32,924 nucleotides of DNA, from positions 1 through 32,924 of the forward strand of contig ONCJ01000024.1 of NCBI GenBank assembly GCA_900316295.1, given 5' to 3'. How positions within the stretch are numbered: position 1 is the stretch's first letter; the number at the start of each line of letters is the position of its first letter. Below are positions 16,521 through 27,330 of the stretch, piece by piece. The translations under genes and the position numbers were made by a program. The notes under the pieces are model-generated. The model saw nothing but the letters and a program-made list of their open reading frames with translations. It was not told the DNA's origin and did no database searches. Source of the stretch: an uncultured Prevotella sp. (lineage in GTDB: Bacteria > Bacteroidota > Bacteroidia > Bacteroidales > Bacteroidaceae).

Positions 16521-17582
16521 ATGAAACTAAAGATTGCGGTATTGCCAGGTGATGGCATTGGACCAGAGATTATGAAGCAAGGCGTGGCAGTGATGGATGC
16601 TATCGCTGAGAAGTTTGGTCATGAATTTGAATATGAGGAGGCCATCGTCGGTGCTCATGCCATCGACGTGGTGGGCGACCCTTATCCTGAGGCTACCCAC
16701 GAGGCATGTATGAATGCTGATGCTGTGCTCTTCGCATGTGTGGGTGACCTGCGATTTGACAACGACCCTACCGCCAAGGTGCGTCCAGAACAGGGACTGC
16801 TCGCTATGCGTAAGAAGTTGGGACTCTTTGCCAACGTGCGTCCTGTGGCTACCTTCGACTGCCTGCTGCACATGAGTCCGCTGAAAGACGAACTGCTCAA
16901 GGGTGCCGACTTTATTGTCATCCGCGAACTGACAGGCGGTATGTATTTCGGTGAGAAATACCAAGACAACGACAAGGCTTACGACACCGACATATACACA
17001 CGTCCAGAGATAGAGCGCATACTGAAAGTGGCGTTCGACTGTGCAATGAAACGCAACAAACACCTCACAGTGGTAGACAAAGCTAACGTGTTGGCTTCGA
17101 GCCGACTGTGGCGACAGATAGCAAAGGAGATGGAACCACAGTATCCTGAGGTGAAAGTGGACTATATGTATATAGACAATGCCGCTATGAGGGTGCTCAC
17201 CGAGCCACGCTTCTTTGACGTCATCGTGACCGAGAACACATTTGGCGACATCCTGACCGATGAGACTTCATGTATCACTGGTTCGATGGGTCTGCAACCG
17301 TCATCGTCGCTCGGCGAACACACACCACTCTTCGAACCCGTGCATGGCTCGTGGCCGCAGGCTGCCGGCAAGAACCTTGCCAACCCTGTGGCACAGATAC
17401 TCTCGGCAGCAATGCTCTTAGAGTATTTCGACCTGAAAGAGGAGGGCGCCCTGATAAGGAAAGCTGTCGACGCAAGCCTCGATGCCAATATACGTACACC
17501 AGAGATACAGATAGAGGGTGGCGCACACTATGGCACCGAAGAGGTGGGCGCATGGATTGTCGACTTTATCAAGAAGGCATGA
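16521..17582 (+). CDS. leuB: 3-isopropylmalate dehydrogenase
   Basis: NAD-dependent oxidative decarboxylase that makes 2-oxoisocaproate from 3-isopropylmalate and, for the citramalate route, 2-oxobutyrate from 3-methylmalate. The 353-residue protein starts with [11 protein letters not shown], has [22 protein letters not shown] (in two blocks near 93-112), [25 protein letters not shown], the metal-binding [13 protein letters not shown], and [24 protein letters not shown] near 255-280. It starts 12 nt after cimA. The stop TGA overlaps the ATG of the following TPR gene (ATGA), so that gene is probably translated by coupling. Confidence 0.95.
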   Translation: MKLKIAVLPGDGIGPEIMKQGVAVMDAIAEKFGHEFEYEEAIVGAHAIDVVGDPYPEATHEACMNADAVLFACVGDLRFDNDPTAKVRPEQGLLAMRKKLGLFANVRPVATFDCLLHMSPLKDELLKGADFIVIRELTGGMYFGEKYQDNDKAYDTDIYTRPEIERILKVAFDCAMKRNKHLTVVDKANVLASSRLWRQIAKEMEPQYPEVKVDYMYIDNAAMRVLTEPRFFDVIVTENTFGDILTDETSCITGSMGLQPSSSLGEHTPLFEPVHGSWPQAAGKNLANPVAQILSAAMLLEYFDLKEEGALIRKAVDASLDANIRTPEIQIEGGAHYGTEEVGAWIVDFIKKA

Positions 17583-18250
17583 AGCGCTTCCTGCTGCATA
17601 TTCTAATGATGATAATGGCTATGGGAGCGTCTGCCCAAAGCCATCAAGATCTAAGAGACTCGCTGGCGAAAGCCAGTGAGCTTCTTGCATATAACGTTGA
17701 CAGTATCGACCTCAGACTGAAGAAGGCTGCATGGAACATAGAACTGAAACAATGGGAATATGCAAAAGACGATTATGACAAAGTGCTCTTCTTACAACCA
17801 GATAACCTCGCGGCACTGTATTATCGTGCATACGTGAATGAGCGGCTGGGACGATACAATTTTGCCCGACGTGACTATGAGAGTGTGCTGCAACAGGTGC
17901 CTGGTAATTTCGAGGCGCAACTGGGATTGGCGCTGCTCAACGAGAAGGACCATCGCAAGACTGACGCGATGGACATGATAAACCGACTGATAAACCAATA
18001 TCCCGACAGTGCTGTGGCATACGCAGCAAGAGCAGGTATGGAGCGTGACAGAGGAATGACGGAACTGGCAGAATATGACTATACTGAAGCCATAAAGCGT
18101 GATCCAAACAACGTAGACTATCTGCTGGCAAGGGCAGATGTGTATATCATAGAGAATAAAAAACGGCTCGCTCGCAAAGACTTGGAACAACTTGAGAAAC
18201 TTGGTGTCTCAAGAGTAGCACTACTTGACTTCTATCACCGTCTGAAATAA
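17579..18250 (+). CDS. Secreted TPR-repeat protein
   Basis: A 223-residue protein with an N-terminal signal peptide (hydrophobic core [12 protein letters not shown], cleavage near SAQ at 18-20), so it should be periplasmic. From about residue 50 it is built of TPR helices: [38 protein letters not shown], and later [19 protein letters not shown], each with the consensus Ala, Tyr and Pro positions. I chose ATG 17579, which overlaps the leuB stop and begins the signal peptide; earlier in-frame codons lie inside leuB. No role in leucine synthesis is evident; it may only share the transcript. Its end is 11 bp from the convergent glycosyltransferase gene, without a clear terminator. Confidence 0.85.
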   Translation: MKRFLLHILMMIMAMGASAQSHQDLRDSLAKASELLAYNVDSIDLRLKKAAWNIELKQWEYAKDDYDKVLFLQPDNLAALYYRAYVNERLGRYNFARRDYESVLQQVPGNFEAQLGLALLNEKDHRKTDAMDMINRLINQYPDSAVAYAARAGMERDRGMTELAEYDYTEAIKRDPNNVDYLLARADVYIIENKKRLARKDLEQLEKLGVSRVALLDFYHRLK

Positions 18251-18261
18251 GATAGAAACTC

Positions 18262-19365
18262 CTATAGTCCCTTATACATCTTCTCGTACTGACGCGCCAC
18301 CTTGATATGGTCATGATGGCGACGTACATACTCTATGCTTTGCTCCTGGAGCAAAGGAAGACGCTCGGGATGTAACACCAGCTGTTGCAACTCATGAAAC
18401 ACGCTATCATAGTTAGGCTCCACGTTGATGATGGGACGCAGTGCTGTCTCATGGATTATCTCATAGTTCTCAGGCTCGCCACCACCGACGACAACGATAC
18501 CCCTCGCCATAGCCTCCAAGGCATTCATGGCGGGTGTATAGCTGTATAATTGGTCGAGTATGACGTCTGAACCCTTCATCATGTCGACATACTGTTCGAA
18601 AGGAATGCCGTCGGCAATGCGCAGCTCTATCTTGTCAGGATATAGAGCCTTGATGTCTTGTGCTGCCCGAAGCATTATGTCAGTACCCTTATATTCACTC
18701 CTTTTCTTGCTGATGCCGATGAAGACGGTGAGGGACTCCTCGAGGAGCGAGGAGTGTGGCATGGGGAGCGAGGCATGGGGAGCGATGATAGGGAAGGGTA
18801 TGAAGTGGGTCTTGTCTGGAAAGTACGGACGATAGCATACGTCATACTCATAGAGTCCGGTCACGATGGCGTCGCAGTCGTCAGCAATATATTTGTTAAG
18901 ACGCTCCTTAGCTGTTCCTAACCAGTCGTGGCGTTCGGCAAGGGCATCGCTGTTGGTACGTAGCTGTTGGCCAATATTAAAGTCGCTATATCGAAGAGGC
19001 TTCTTTTCGCAACAAGTGTTGACCCAATACCAGTCCATTCCGAAGGCATCGAGTATAATGTGTTTGTTGTGTCGGCGAAGATATTTGTATATCGGCAGTA
19101 TGCGTTCGGCACGCAGCTCCAGAAACATCGGGTTGATGAGCTGTACAATGTCGAAGCCACGCAGTCGTGGCAGCAGACTATATATCTTTGCCATGAGTCT
19201 TATTCCGCCCCATTTGCCTGGCGAGCGTGCCAAGTCGATATCCCTCGGGTAGTCTTTCCAGAAATCACCGTTGGACGCCACCGTCACCTCATGTCCCAAA
19301 GCCGTAAGACCGTGAGCAAGTGTCGCATGAACGTTGCTGTATTCTCCTAATAGCAATATCTTCAT
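18262..19365 (-). CDS. GT-B type glycosyltransferase
   Basis: A 367-residue glycosyltransferase of GT-B fold, probably group 1/GT4-like, third in the three-gene - strand operon. The N-terminal Rossmann half begins KILLLGEYSNVHATLAHGL and contains HEVTVASNGDFW. The C-terminal half has VFIGISKKRSEYKGTDIMLRA (two blocks), ELRIADGIPFEQYVDMMKGSDVILDQLYSYTPAMNALEAMARG, and the sugar-nucleotide Glu region GGGEPENYEII. I use the ATG at 19365 because it gives the natural N terminus of the fold and overlaps the stop of the upstream gene (ATGA). Sugar donor and acceptor are unknown; surface polysaccharide synthesis is inferred from the neighbours. Confidence 0.82.
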   Translation of the reverse strand: MKILLLGEYSNVHATLAHGLTALGHEVTVASNGDFWKDYPRDIDLARSPGKWGGIRLMAKIYSLLPRLRGFDIVQLINPMFLELRAERILPIYKYLRRHNKHIILDAFGMDWYWVNTCCEKKPLRYSDFNIGQQLRTNSDALAERHDWLGTAKERLNKYIADDCDAIVTGLYEYDVCYRPYFPDKTHFIPFPIIAPHASLPMPHSSLLEESLTVFIGISKKRSEYKGTDIMLRAAQDIKALYPDKIELRIADGIPFEQYVDMMKGSDVILDQLYSYTPAMNALEAMARGIVVVGGGEPENYEIIHETALRPIINVEPNYDSVFHELQQLVLHPERLPLLQEQSIEYVRRHHDHIKVARQYEKMYKGL

Positions 19366-20333
19366 GATTCTCTTTTGAAATGAGGTAGTGTGTTGAGTAA
19401 GAATGTACGTCCGACGGATGTGCCGACGATGCGACGAAACCACTTGTATTTGGTGGAGTAGTTCTTCTTGGGTAGCGGGAAGAGTCCTTCAGACTGCAGG
19501 TCGGCGATGGCTGTGTCGAGTTGCTGCCTGGAGTGTGTAAGCATGATGATGTTATACAGATAGTCCATCGTCAGTTGGGCAACCCTTCGTTGTAAAGCCG
19601 CCTGCTCATTCTTTGGTAGCCGGTCGAGGTCGCCATGTAACCGAAGGATGACCCTGAGTGTGTCCTGGAGTCGTTTCTCTACTCGGTTGTCATCGTGTGT
19701 AGCCGAACTGTCGTGTTGACGGTAAAAGTATGCCTTCGCATCGGTCGTCACTACCTTTTCAACTTTCAGCAACAGACGTGTAGTAAACTCTTCGTCTTCA
19801 GCATAGTCAATACCTTCCGTGAAATGTAGGAGAGGAGCAGCATCCTTGCGAAAGAGATACAAGCATGCTGAGCCCTTGATGTTATGATTGTGCATCAGTG
19901 AGGTGCCTGACTGATAGGTAGTGTCGTGGTATGATTGGTGTGATGACGACGGTCGCTTAGTATAGTCGAAGGCTATCATGTCGACATCATCGCGTATCAG
20001 AGAAATACAATGGTTGTAGTCTTCCGTCACAAGACAGTCGTCAGCGTCGACAAACTGTATGTATTTTCCTGAAGCCATTGTCAGCCCCCTGTTGCGTGCC
20101 ATGCTGACACCCTGACCTTTCTGATAGATATACAGGAGATGGGCTTCATGGTCGGGCATCTCGTTGATGGGACTCTTGTCAGAACCATCATCGACAATGA
20201 TAATTTCGCGCTCGTCATCTCGCAGGCAGAGGTGTCGAATGCTTTCTATACATTCGGCGAGCATCTCTACAGGTTCGTTGTGGTAGGTGATGACGAAGCT
20301 TAGAAGTGTTTCCGAGGTATTATCTTGTGCCAT
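19362..20333 (-). CDS. Family 2 glycosyltransferase
   Basis: A 323-residue GT-A fold, GT2-family enzyme. The N terminus has SFVITYHNEPVEMLAECIESI, shown here in the usual order with IIIVDDGSD for nucleotide binding, GVSMARNRGL, and FVDADD as the DxD-type metal site near 95. The C-terminal third is helical and less conserved. It is the second gene of the - strand operon: its start overlaps the upstream gene by 34 bp and its stop overlaps the next start by 4 bp. Cytoplasmic, with no membrane segment; it probably adds one sugar to a lipid-linked glycan. The sugar cannot be predicted. Confidence 0.87.
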   Translation of the reverse strand: MAQDNTSETLLSFVITYHNEPVEMLAECIESIRHLCLRDDEREIIIVDDGSDKSPINEMPDHEAHLLYIYQKGQGVSMARNRGLTMASGKYIQFVDADDCLVTEDYNHCISLIRDDVDMIAFDYTKRPSSSHQSYHDTTYQSGTSLMHNHNIKGSACLYLFRKDAAPLLHFTEGIDYAEDEEFTTRLLLKVEKVVTTDAKAYFYRQHDSSATHDDNRVEKRLQDTLRVILRLHGDLDRLPKNEQAALQRRVAQLTMDYLYNIIMLTHSRQQLDTAIADLQSEGLFPLPKKNYSTKYKWFRRIVGTSVGRTFLLNTLPHFKRES

Positions 20334-21217
20334 AATGTGTTAATGGTTCTTAGTGCGCCTATGCCACAGTATTTCATTAGCATGAGCTTCGATGTTACCG
20401 CAGGTACGTTGCGTGCTATCTCTGTCCAGTAACGATCGTTGATGCCTGTGTCAAGCAGGATGTTAGTCACGTGAGCGAAGTAATAGGCAAATGATTTAGT
20501 CGACCAGTCTGCCCTGTCAGTATATGTCTCAATGTACGTCTTGTGTGCTTCCAGCAAATCACATAGTTCCTTTGTGCCGGCACTGGCAGTAATACCCTTA
20601 CTGTTGTAGCAGTAGTAATAGGTACCATGCGATGTTGTTGCCACTATCTGAGCATGCTCCAATATGAGTGGTAGGGTGAAGACATCTTCGAACACTTTGT
20701 CCTGCGGAAAGCGTATGCCGCTGAACAGTGAGCGCCGGTATATCTTGTTCCAAGCATAGGCGTGGCTGTATGCCTTGCCGCCAATCCAGTACTCCTTCAT
20801 GTCGGTATATTCCTTGCGACCTAAGTGTAGTCTGTGCTGGTGGGGACTGCCGTATGCTATCACGGCGTCATATTCGAGGATGTCGTATTCGGGATGAGCC
20901 TTTAGGATGTTCATCATGCGTGGCAGAGTGCCAGGCTCCAGAAAGTCGTCGGAATCGATGAAGGTGACATATTCGCTGTGCGATCGTTTCAGTCCGGTAT
21001 TACGTGCGCTCGACAATCCTCCGTTCTTCTGATGGATGACCCTTATGTGTGTGCTCTCCTCAGCGAGTGAGTCGCATATCTCGGCACTGCCATCGGTGGA
21101 TCCGTCATCGACGAGTAGCACCTCGTAGTCGCCCAGCTTCTTGTCGATAATAGTCTCCACACATTTGCGCAACAGTGAGGAAACATTATATACTGGTATA
21201 ATAATTGTCAGTTTCAT
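20300..21217 (-). CDS. Family 2 glycosyltransferase
   Basis: A 305-residue GT2 enzyme, first gene of the - strand operon. KLTIIIPVYNVSSLLRKCV, LLVDDGSTDGS, NGGLSSARNTGL and FIDSDDFLEP give the GT-A nucleotide- and metal-binding sites in the first 95 residues. YAWNKIYRRSLF and FPQDKVFEDVFTLP near 155-180 are typical of Bacteroidota glycan synthases. I chose the ATG at 21217, ten codons after the first possible start, because it begins the fold and lies just after the promoter. The other GT2 gene overlaps its 3' end by 34 bp. The acceptor is unknown. Confidence 0.88.
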   Translation of the reverse strand: MKLTIIIPVYNVSSLLRKCVETIIDKKLGDYEVLLVDDGSTDGSAEICDSLAEESTHIRVIHQKNGGLSSARNTGLKRSHSEYVTFIDSDDFLEPGTLPRMMNILKAHPEYDILEYDAVIAYGSPHQHRLHLGRKEYTDMKEYWIGGKAYSHAYAWNKIYRRSLFSGIRFPQDKVFEDVFTLPLILEHAQIVATTSHGTYYYCYNSKGITASAGTKELCDLLEAHKTYIETYTDRADWSTKSFAYYFAHVTNILLDTGINDRYWTEIARNVPAVTSKLMLMKYCGIGALRTINTLWHKIIPRKHF

Positions 21218-21224
21218 ACAGATG

Positions 21225-21256
21225 CAAAGGTACAGCCAATTTTGCAATCTTCCAAA
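21225..21256 (-). promoter_or_regulatory. Promoter of the glycosyltransferase operon
   Basis: Read on the - strand, TTTG (21256-21253) and TACCTTTG (21232-21225) are separated by 20 nt, and the -7 box ends 7 nt before the ATG at 21217. If this holds, the 5' leader is extremely short. Confidence 0.7.
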
Positions 21257-21322
21257 TCTTGTACGAATATTTCGTTGATGAAAAATAATTCTTCTGTTTT
21301 GTCGTTCATAATAAACAAGGTC

Positions 21323-22771
21323 ATGAGTAAGGAAAAAGGCAAGGCATATTCACATATACTGAAATATACGAGTCTGTTTGGTAGCATTCAGATGCTAAAT
21401 CTGATGGTAGGACTGATACGAAACAAACTCGTAGCAGTGATATTGGGTCCTGTCGGAATGGGACTGGCGTCTCTGTTCAACTCCACAATCCAACTCTTGT
21501 GCAACACCGTGAACTTAGGTACGCCGATGAGCGGAGTGAGGGAGGTGGCTGCTGCCCATGAGCGTGGTGACAAAAATGAATTGATAAGGGCCATCTCCGC
21601 AGTGAGAGTGATCACTGCCGTAGCTGCTGTCGTAGGTACATTGTTGTGTGTCTTGTTGGCTCGGCAATTAGACATGTGGACATTCTCCTGGGGCGACCAT
21701 AGCCTGCATTTCATGCTCTTGGCACCTGCTGTGGGAATGACGGTGATAGCTGCAGGTGAGATGGCTATACTGAAGGGAATCAAACGGTTGCGCGCTTTGG
21801 CTCGTATTTCAGTTTATCAGGTTTTTGCAGTGCTGTTTATTTCCGTACCACTATATTATGTATGGCAGCAGGCAGCCATCGTGCCGGTTATAATCCTTGT
21901 GGCACTGTCACAGTTGGTGCTTGTGATATGGATGTCCTACCGACTCTTCCCTCCCTTTTCCCGAGTTGATGGCAAACTGCCCATCAAGCGGCTGTTGAAG
22001 CTGGGCAGTGCGTTTATTGTCTCAGGCGTGATGGCAAGCGGTGCCGACTTCCTGATACGTACATATATAAATAATGTGTCTAACGAGGATGTTGGTCTCT
22101 TCAATGCGGGCTTCATGCTTATGAATATGTATGCAGGCATGGTCTTTGCGTCGATGGAGGCAGATTATTTCCCTCGTCTGTCGTCGAAGATAGAGAGCAA
22201 CTCTCGCGCCGCCTCGCTCGTCAGTGTGAGTCGTCAGGTGGAAGTGACCCTACTGCTCACCACGCCTATGCTGGTGGCTCTGATGGTGATGATGCCGATA
22301 GTGATGCCAGTGCTCTATAGTAGCGAGTTTGACCCTGTCATCGACATGGTGCAGTTGGCACTTATCGGAATGTATTTCCGTTCTGCATATCTGCCTGTAG
22401 AGTATATAGCCCTCGCCAGTGCACATTCGCGTATCTATCTCGTACAGGAAAGTGTGAGTGCGGTGTTGCTTGCCGTATTGGTCATCATGGGCTATTGGCA
22501 GTGGGGACTGATAGGTGCGGGTGGCGGAATAGTGGTAGCATATCTGTTAGAGCTATTGTTTGTGTTGTTCCTGACATACAATAAGTTCGGGTATGTGTTG
22601 TCATCAGAGTCGACTAAGATATTCCTTATCCAACTGTTCATAGGTATCATGGCATGTGGCATCGTCAATTTCACGACAGGATGGATATACTGGATTGGCG
22701 GAATGGTATGTGTTGCGGTCAGCGTGATCTATTCGATGATGAAGATGCGCAGTGCAGGAAAACGAAACTGA
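21323..22771 (+). CDS. Polysaccharide flippase (Wzx/MOP type)
   Basis: An integral membrane protein of 482 residues with about 12-14 hydrophobic segments. It resembles O-antigen/oligosaccharide flippases of the MOP superfamily, which move lipid-linked sugars across the inner membrane. The N terminus (KYTSLFGSIQMLNLMVGLIRNK, two blocks, then VAVILGPVGMGLASLFNS) and LGTPMSGVREVA are typical. The central GSAFIVSGVMASGADFLIR and NNVSNEDVGLFNAGFMLMNMY (in blocks) also fit. I chose ATG 21323 (MSKEKGKAYSHIL) because it gives the family's normal N terminus; ATG 21278 would add 15 residues. It is divergent from the three glycosyltransferase genes, 105 bp away, so together they look like a compact surface-glycan locus. 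An inverted-repeat terminator follows. Confidence 0.88.
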   Translation: MSKEKGKAYSHILKYTSLFGSIQMLNLMVGLIRNKLVAVILGPVGMGLASLFNSTIQLLCNTVNLGTPMSGVREVAAAHERGDKNELIRAISAVRVITAVAAVVGTLLCVLLARQLDMWTFSWGDHSLHFMLLAPAVGMTVIAAGEMAILKGIKRLRALARISVYQVFAVLFISVPLYYVWQQAAIVPVIILVALSQLVLVIWMSYRLFPPFSRVDGKLPIKRLLKLGSAFIVSGVMASGADFLIRTYINNVSNEDVGLFNAGFMLMNMYAGMVFASMEADYFPRLSSKIESNSRAASLVSVSRQVEVTLLLTTPMLVALMVMMPIVMPVLYSSEFDPVIDMVQLALIGMYFRSAYLPVEYIALASAHSRIYLVQESVSAVLLAVLVIMGYWQWGLIGAGGGIVVAYLLELLFVLFLTYNKFGYVLSSESTKIFLIQLFIGIMACGIVNFTTGWIYWIGGMVCVAVSVIYSMMKMRSAGKRN

Positions 22772-22826
22772 GACAGCAAAAAGAAGGGATAAAAAAGAAC
22801 AGAAACTTAAAAAATGTAATAATGGG

Positions 22827-22868
22827 AAAAAAGTTGGCGTAAACGTTATCGTATATGCCAACTTTTTT
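22827..22868 (+). terminator. Inverted repeat: flippase terminator overlapping the pfkA promoter
   Basis: AAAAAAGTTGGC (22827-22838) and GCCAACTTTTTT (22857-22868) are perfect 12-bp inverted arms around an 18-nt loop, ending in six T residues. Symmetry of the A and T runs could make it act in both directions. It ends 2 bp before the pfkA -7 box. Confidence 0.75.
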
Positions 22869-22878
22869 GTTACCTTTG
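22838..22878 (+). promoter_or_regulatory. pfkA promoter with the element shared with leuA
   Basis: TACCTTTG at 22871-22878 is the -7 box, 21 nt after TTAT (22846-22849) at the -33 position. CGTAAACGTTATCG (22838-22851) within AAAGTTGGCGT...GTTA.CGT corresponds to 11198-11211 before leuA, at 41 versus 39 bp from the start of the element to the -7 box. Confidence 0.65.
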
Positions 22879-22899
22879 CGCAAATAATATTTTTTCTTT

Positions 22900-23877
22900 A
22901 TGACAAAGATTAAGACAATTGGTATTCTTACTTCGGGAGGAGATGCTCCTGGTATGAACGCTGCCATACGTGCGGTGACTCGTGCTGGAATATATAATGG
23001 TTTCAATATCAAAGGAATATATCGTGGATATGATGGTCTGATCAAGGGCGAGGTGAAGTCGTTCACAACGGAAGACGTGTCAGGCATTATCACACGTGGA
23101 GGCACCATACTGAAAACGGCACGCTCAAAGGGGTTTATGACCCCTGAGGGAATGGCGCAGGCATACGAGACGTGTCAGAAAGAAGAGATTGACGCATTGG
23201 TGGTGATCGGAGGTAACGGATCGCTGACGGGCGCTCGCAACTTCGGCATGGAGTTCGACTATCCTGTAATCGGTCTGCCAGGAACCATCGACAACGACCT
23301 CTATGGTACTGATGCTACCATTGGCTATGACACCACAATGAATACCATTATGGAGTGTGTCGACCGTATCAGGGATACAGCCAACTCACATGAGCGTATC
23401 TTCTTTGTCGAGGTGATGGGCCGCGACGCTGGCTTCCTGGCGCAAAACTCAGCTATAGCCTGTGGTGCCGAGGCTGCCATCATACCTGAGGAGATGACAG
23501 AAGTAGACCAGTTGGCACAATTCATGGGTCGTGGCATACGAAAGTCAAAGAAGTCGTGTATCGTCATAGTGTCGGAGAGCCCTAAATGCGGAGCCCTGTA
23601 CTATGCCGATCGTGTAAAGAAGGAATTTCCCGAGTTTGACGTGAGGGTATCCATCCTTGGCCATTTGCAACGAGGAGGCTGCCCAACAGCACGCGACCGA
23701 ATACTGGCATCGCGTACGGGTGTAGGTGCTATTGAAGCCATCAAGCAGGGACAGCGTAACGTGATGGTAGGCGTACGCAACAATGAGGTGGTATATGTGC
23801 CGTTCTCAGAGTGCATCCGAACAGATAAGCCGTTTGATAAGAAACTCATCAAGGTGCTTGACGAACTCAGCATCTGA
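22900..23877 (+). CDS. pfkA: 6-phosphofructokinase, ATP type
   Basis: Phosphorylates fructose 6-phosphate in glycolysis. The 325-residue length equals bacterial [24 protein letters not shown] begins the protein, and [19 protein letters not shown] carries the catalytic Asp residues. Gly before TIDND (rather than Lys) and Gly in the GGxGS loop (rather than Asp) point to ATP instead of pyrophosphate. [12 protein letters not shown] and the fructose-phosphate site [15 protein letters not shown] are intact. One oddity is [10 protein letters not shown]: residue 106 is Asn where E. coli PFK has Asp103 (GGDGS). It has its own promoter and is followed by atpD after 71 bp without an obvious terminator or new promoter, so read-through into the ATP synthase operon is possible. 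Confidence 0.95.
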   Translation: MTKIKTIGILTSGGDAPGMNAAIRAVTRAGIYNGFNIKGIYRGYDGLIKGEVKSFTTEDVSGIITRGGTILKTARSKGFMTPEGMAQAYETCQKEEIDALVVIGGNGSLTGARNFGMEFDYPVIGLPGTIDNDLYGTDATIGYDTTMNTIMECVDRIRDTANSHERIFFVEVMGRDAGFLAQNSAIACGAEAAIIPEEMTEVDQLAQFMGRGIRKSKKSCIVIVSESPKCGALYYADRVKKEFPEFDVRVSILGHLQRGGCPTARDRILASRTGVGAIEAIKQGQRNVMVGVRNNEVVYVPFSECIRTDKPFDKKLIKVLDELSI

Positions 23878-23933
23878 CACACTGGGACTTACGGAACTAA
23901 TACTACTGCTACTAAACGAACTTAATTATCTAA

Positions 23934-25475
<1,542 letters not shown>

Positions 25476-25481
25476 TAAACT

Positions 25482-25724
25482 ATGATGCAACTAAGGATAG
25501 TATCACCGGAGAAGGTGGTGTACGACGGTGAAGTCCAGCAGGTGATAGTGCCTGGCTCAGTGGGTAGGTTTGAGATACTCACAGGTCATGCGCCTATCAT
25601 CTCATCTCTGGACGAAGGCATCGTCGAGTTTGCTACTGCCGATGGCGAGAAGACACAGTTCAATATCCTTGGCGGATTTGTCGAGGTGAAGAAAAATAAT
25701 GTCAGCCTTTGTGTAGAAGTGTGA
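25482..25724 (+). CDS. atpC: F1Fo ATP synthase subunit epsilon (short form)
   Basis: An 80-residue epsilon subunit. It shows the N-terminal beta-sandwich signature: QLRIVSPEKVVYDGEV, VPGSVGRFEILTGHAPIIS and FNILGGFVEVKKNNVSL. The C-terminal two-helix domain of E. coli epsilon (total about 138 aa), which inhibits ATP hydrolysis, is absent; the ORF simply ends, without sign of truncation. It starts 6 nt after atpD and its TGA overlaps the next ATG by one base. Confidence 0.93.
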   Translation: MMQLRIVSPEKVVYDGEVQQVIVPGSVGRFEILTGHAPIISSLDEGIVEFATADGEKTQFNILGGFVEVKKNNVSLCVEV

Positions 25725-26116
25725 TGGATATAGATAAGACAAGTAGGCGTTATGCCCAGCAACAGCTATGCCTGACAGCGGCTCTGTTTCTTGTAGCCTT
25801 GTTGGTGGCGAGAGTATGGCTGCTCGACAGCATACTGGTACCGGCGATAGTCAGTGCGGTGTTTTCACTCATAGTGGGATTCAGTCTGGCTGTGATATGG
25901 CGTCGTGTGGCAAAGCGTTCGCCAGAGAACCTTCCCACGTTCTTTACCGCCGTGTCGGGGTTCCGGCTGTTGTTGGCATTGGCTACGATGCTTGTCTACT
26001 ATCTCGTCAGCGACCGCGAGGAGATGATGGTCTTCTTTTTGGTCTTCCTGACATTCTACTTCATATTGCTGGCTCACCATTCGGTTTTCTTCGCTCGTGT
26101 GTCCAATCGTTCGTGA
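25724..26116 (+). CDS. AtpI-like small membrane protein
   Basis: A 130-residue protein with about four hydrophobic segments (around 17-35, 38-60, 75-95 and 100-120) and few conserved residues. It occupies the place between epsilon and subunit a where Bacteroidota carry a small AtpI-like gene, thought to aid Fo assembly. I chose ATG 25724, which overlaps the atpC stop (TGATG) and begins MDIDKTSRRYA. The assignment rests on position and topology more than on sequence. atpB begins 43 bp later. Confidence 0.65.
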   Translation: MDIDKTSRRYAQQQLCLTAALFLVALLVARVWLLDSILVPAIVSAVFSLIVGFSLAVIWRRVAKRSPENLPTFFTAVSGFRLLLALATMLVYYLVSDREEMMVFFLVFLTFYFILLAHHSVFFARVSNRS

Positions 26117-26159
26117 CGGATACCAATGTAGTTCGTATACACATTATCTATAATAAGAA

Positions 26160-27263
26160 ATGAAACAAATTAAGTCAATAATCTTCCTGATGATGATAGC
26201 AATGCTTCCTGTGCAGATGATGGCACAAGAGGCGAAGGCTGGTGAAGATGACACCCAAAAGGTGGCTGCTGTCGCAGAGTCTTCAAAGGCTGAAGGTGAG
26301 GAGCTGAACATCCCCGAGATAGTGCTCGAACACCTTGCCGATGCCTATGAGTGGCATATCGCCTCCTATCAGGGTAAGCATCTGAGCATACCGTTGCCTA
26401 TCATCATCCGCAGCTCGCAGACTGGACAGTGGCATTTCTGTACTGCTCACAGCTTGCCTCAGGGCTTCTTCTTCAATAAGAATGCTCATGGTAAGATATA
26501 CGAGAAGATGCAGGACGGCAGTGAGGTGCGACCACTCGACTTGAGTATCACAAAGGCTGTGATGCAGATATGGATAGTGGCAGCAATCCTCATCACCGTA
26601 TTCCTCATCTGTGCGCGCTGGTATAAGAAGCACGACAAGACAAGTCCCGCACCTGGAGGCTTTGTGGGATTCATGGAGATGTTTGTAATGATGATCCACG
26701 ACGATGTCATCAAGTCGTCAATAGGTGAGAAGCATTATAAACCCTATGCTCCCTACCTTATCACGGTATTCTTCTTCATCTTCACGACCAACATCGTGGG
26801 ACTGGTGCCCATATTCCCAGGTGGAGCTAATGTCACGGGTAACATCAATATTACCTTCTTCCTTGCCCTGTGCACAATGTTGGCAATCAATGTCTTTGCC
26901 AACAAGGAATATTGGAAGGAAATATTCTGGCCTGATGTGCCACTATTCCTGAAGGCTTATCCAGCCCCCATCATGCCGGTCATCGAGCTCTTCGGCGTAT
27001 TCACCAAGCCTTTTGCCTTGATGATCCGTCTCTTTGCCAACATGATGGCAGGTCATGCTGTGATTCTCAGCTTCACCTGTGTCATCTTCCTTGGCTGGTC
27101 TATGGGTGTAGGTTATGGTTTGGGCCTGAATCTCTTCAGTATCATCATGCTCCTCTTCATGAACCTGCTTGAGGTGCTGGTGGCATTCGTTCAGGCATAT
27201 GTGTTCACCATGCTTAGTGCAGTGTTTATCGGACTGGCACACAAGGAGCATGAGGCAGAGTAA
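26160..27263 (+). CDS. atpB: F1Fo ATP synthase subunit a
   Basis: Membrane subunit that forms the proton half-channels. The 367-residue protein begins with a signal-peptide-like segment (hydrophobic core IIFLMMIAMLPVQMM, Ala-Gln at about 23) and a hydrophilic extension of about 110 residues before the first channel helix near 135. E. coli subunit a has 271 residues and lacks this. The conserved channel Arg is R290 in RLFANMMAGH. TTNIVGLVPIFPGGANVTGNINIT (two blocks) and the final VLVAFVQAYVFTMLSAVFIG are typical. The extension fits Bacteroidota subunit a proteins. Confidence 0.95.
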   Translation: MKQIKSIIFLMMIAMLPVQMMAQEAKAGEDDTQKVAAVAESSKAEGEELNIPEIVLEHLADAYEWHIASYQGKHLSIPLPIIIRSSQTGQWHFCTAHSLPQGFFFNKNAHGKIYEKMQDGSEVRPLDLSITKAVMQIWIVAAILITVFLICARWYKKHDKTSPAPGGFVGFMEMFVMMIHDDVIKSSIGEKHYKPYAPYLITVFFFIFTTNIVGLVPIFPGGANVTGNINITFFLALCTMLAINVFANKEYWKEIFWPDVPLFLKAYPAPIMPVIELFGVFTKPFALMIRLFANMMAGHAVILSFTCVIFLGWSMGVGYGLGLNLFSIIMLLFMNLLEVLVAFVQAYVFTMLSAVFIGLAHKEHEAE

Positions 27264-27330
27264 TCGTCTATAATTTATCTATAAAAAATAAAAGTAATAA
27301 CATAATTAATAATCTAAAACATTTAAGACT

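Noticed and set aside
17270-17578. N-terminal 103 codons before the TPR gene start
   Set aside because: They lie wholly inside leuB in another frame; the signal peptide begins at ATG 17579.
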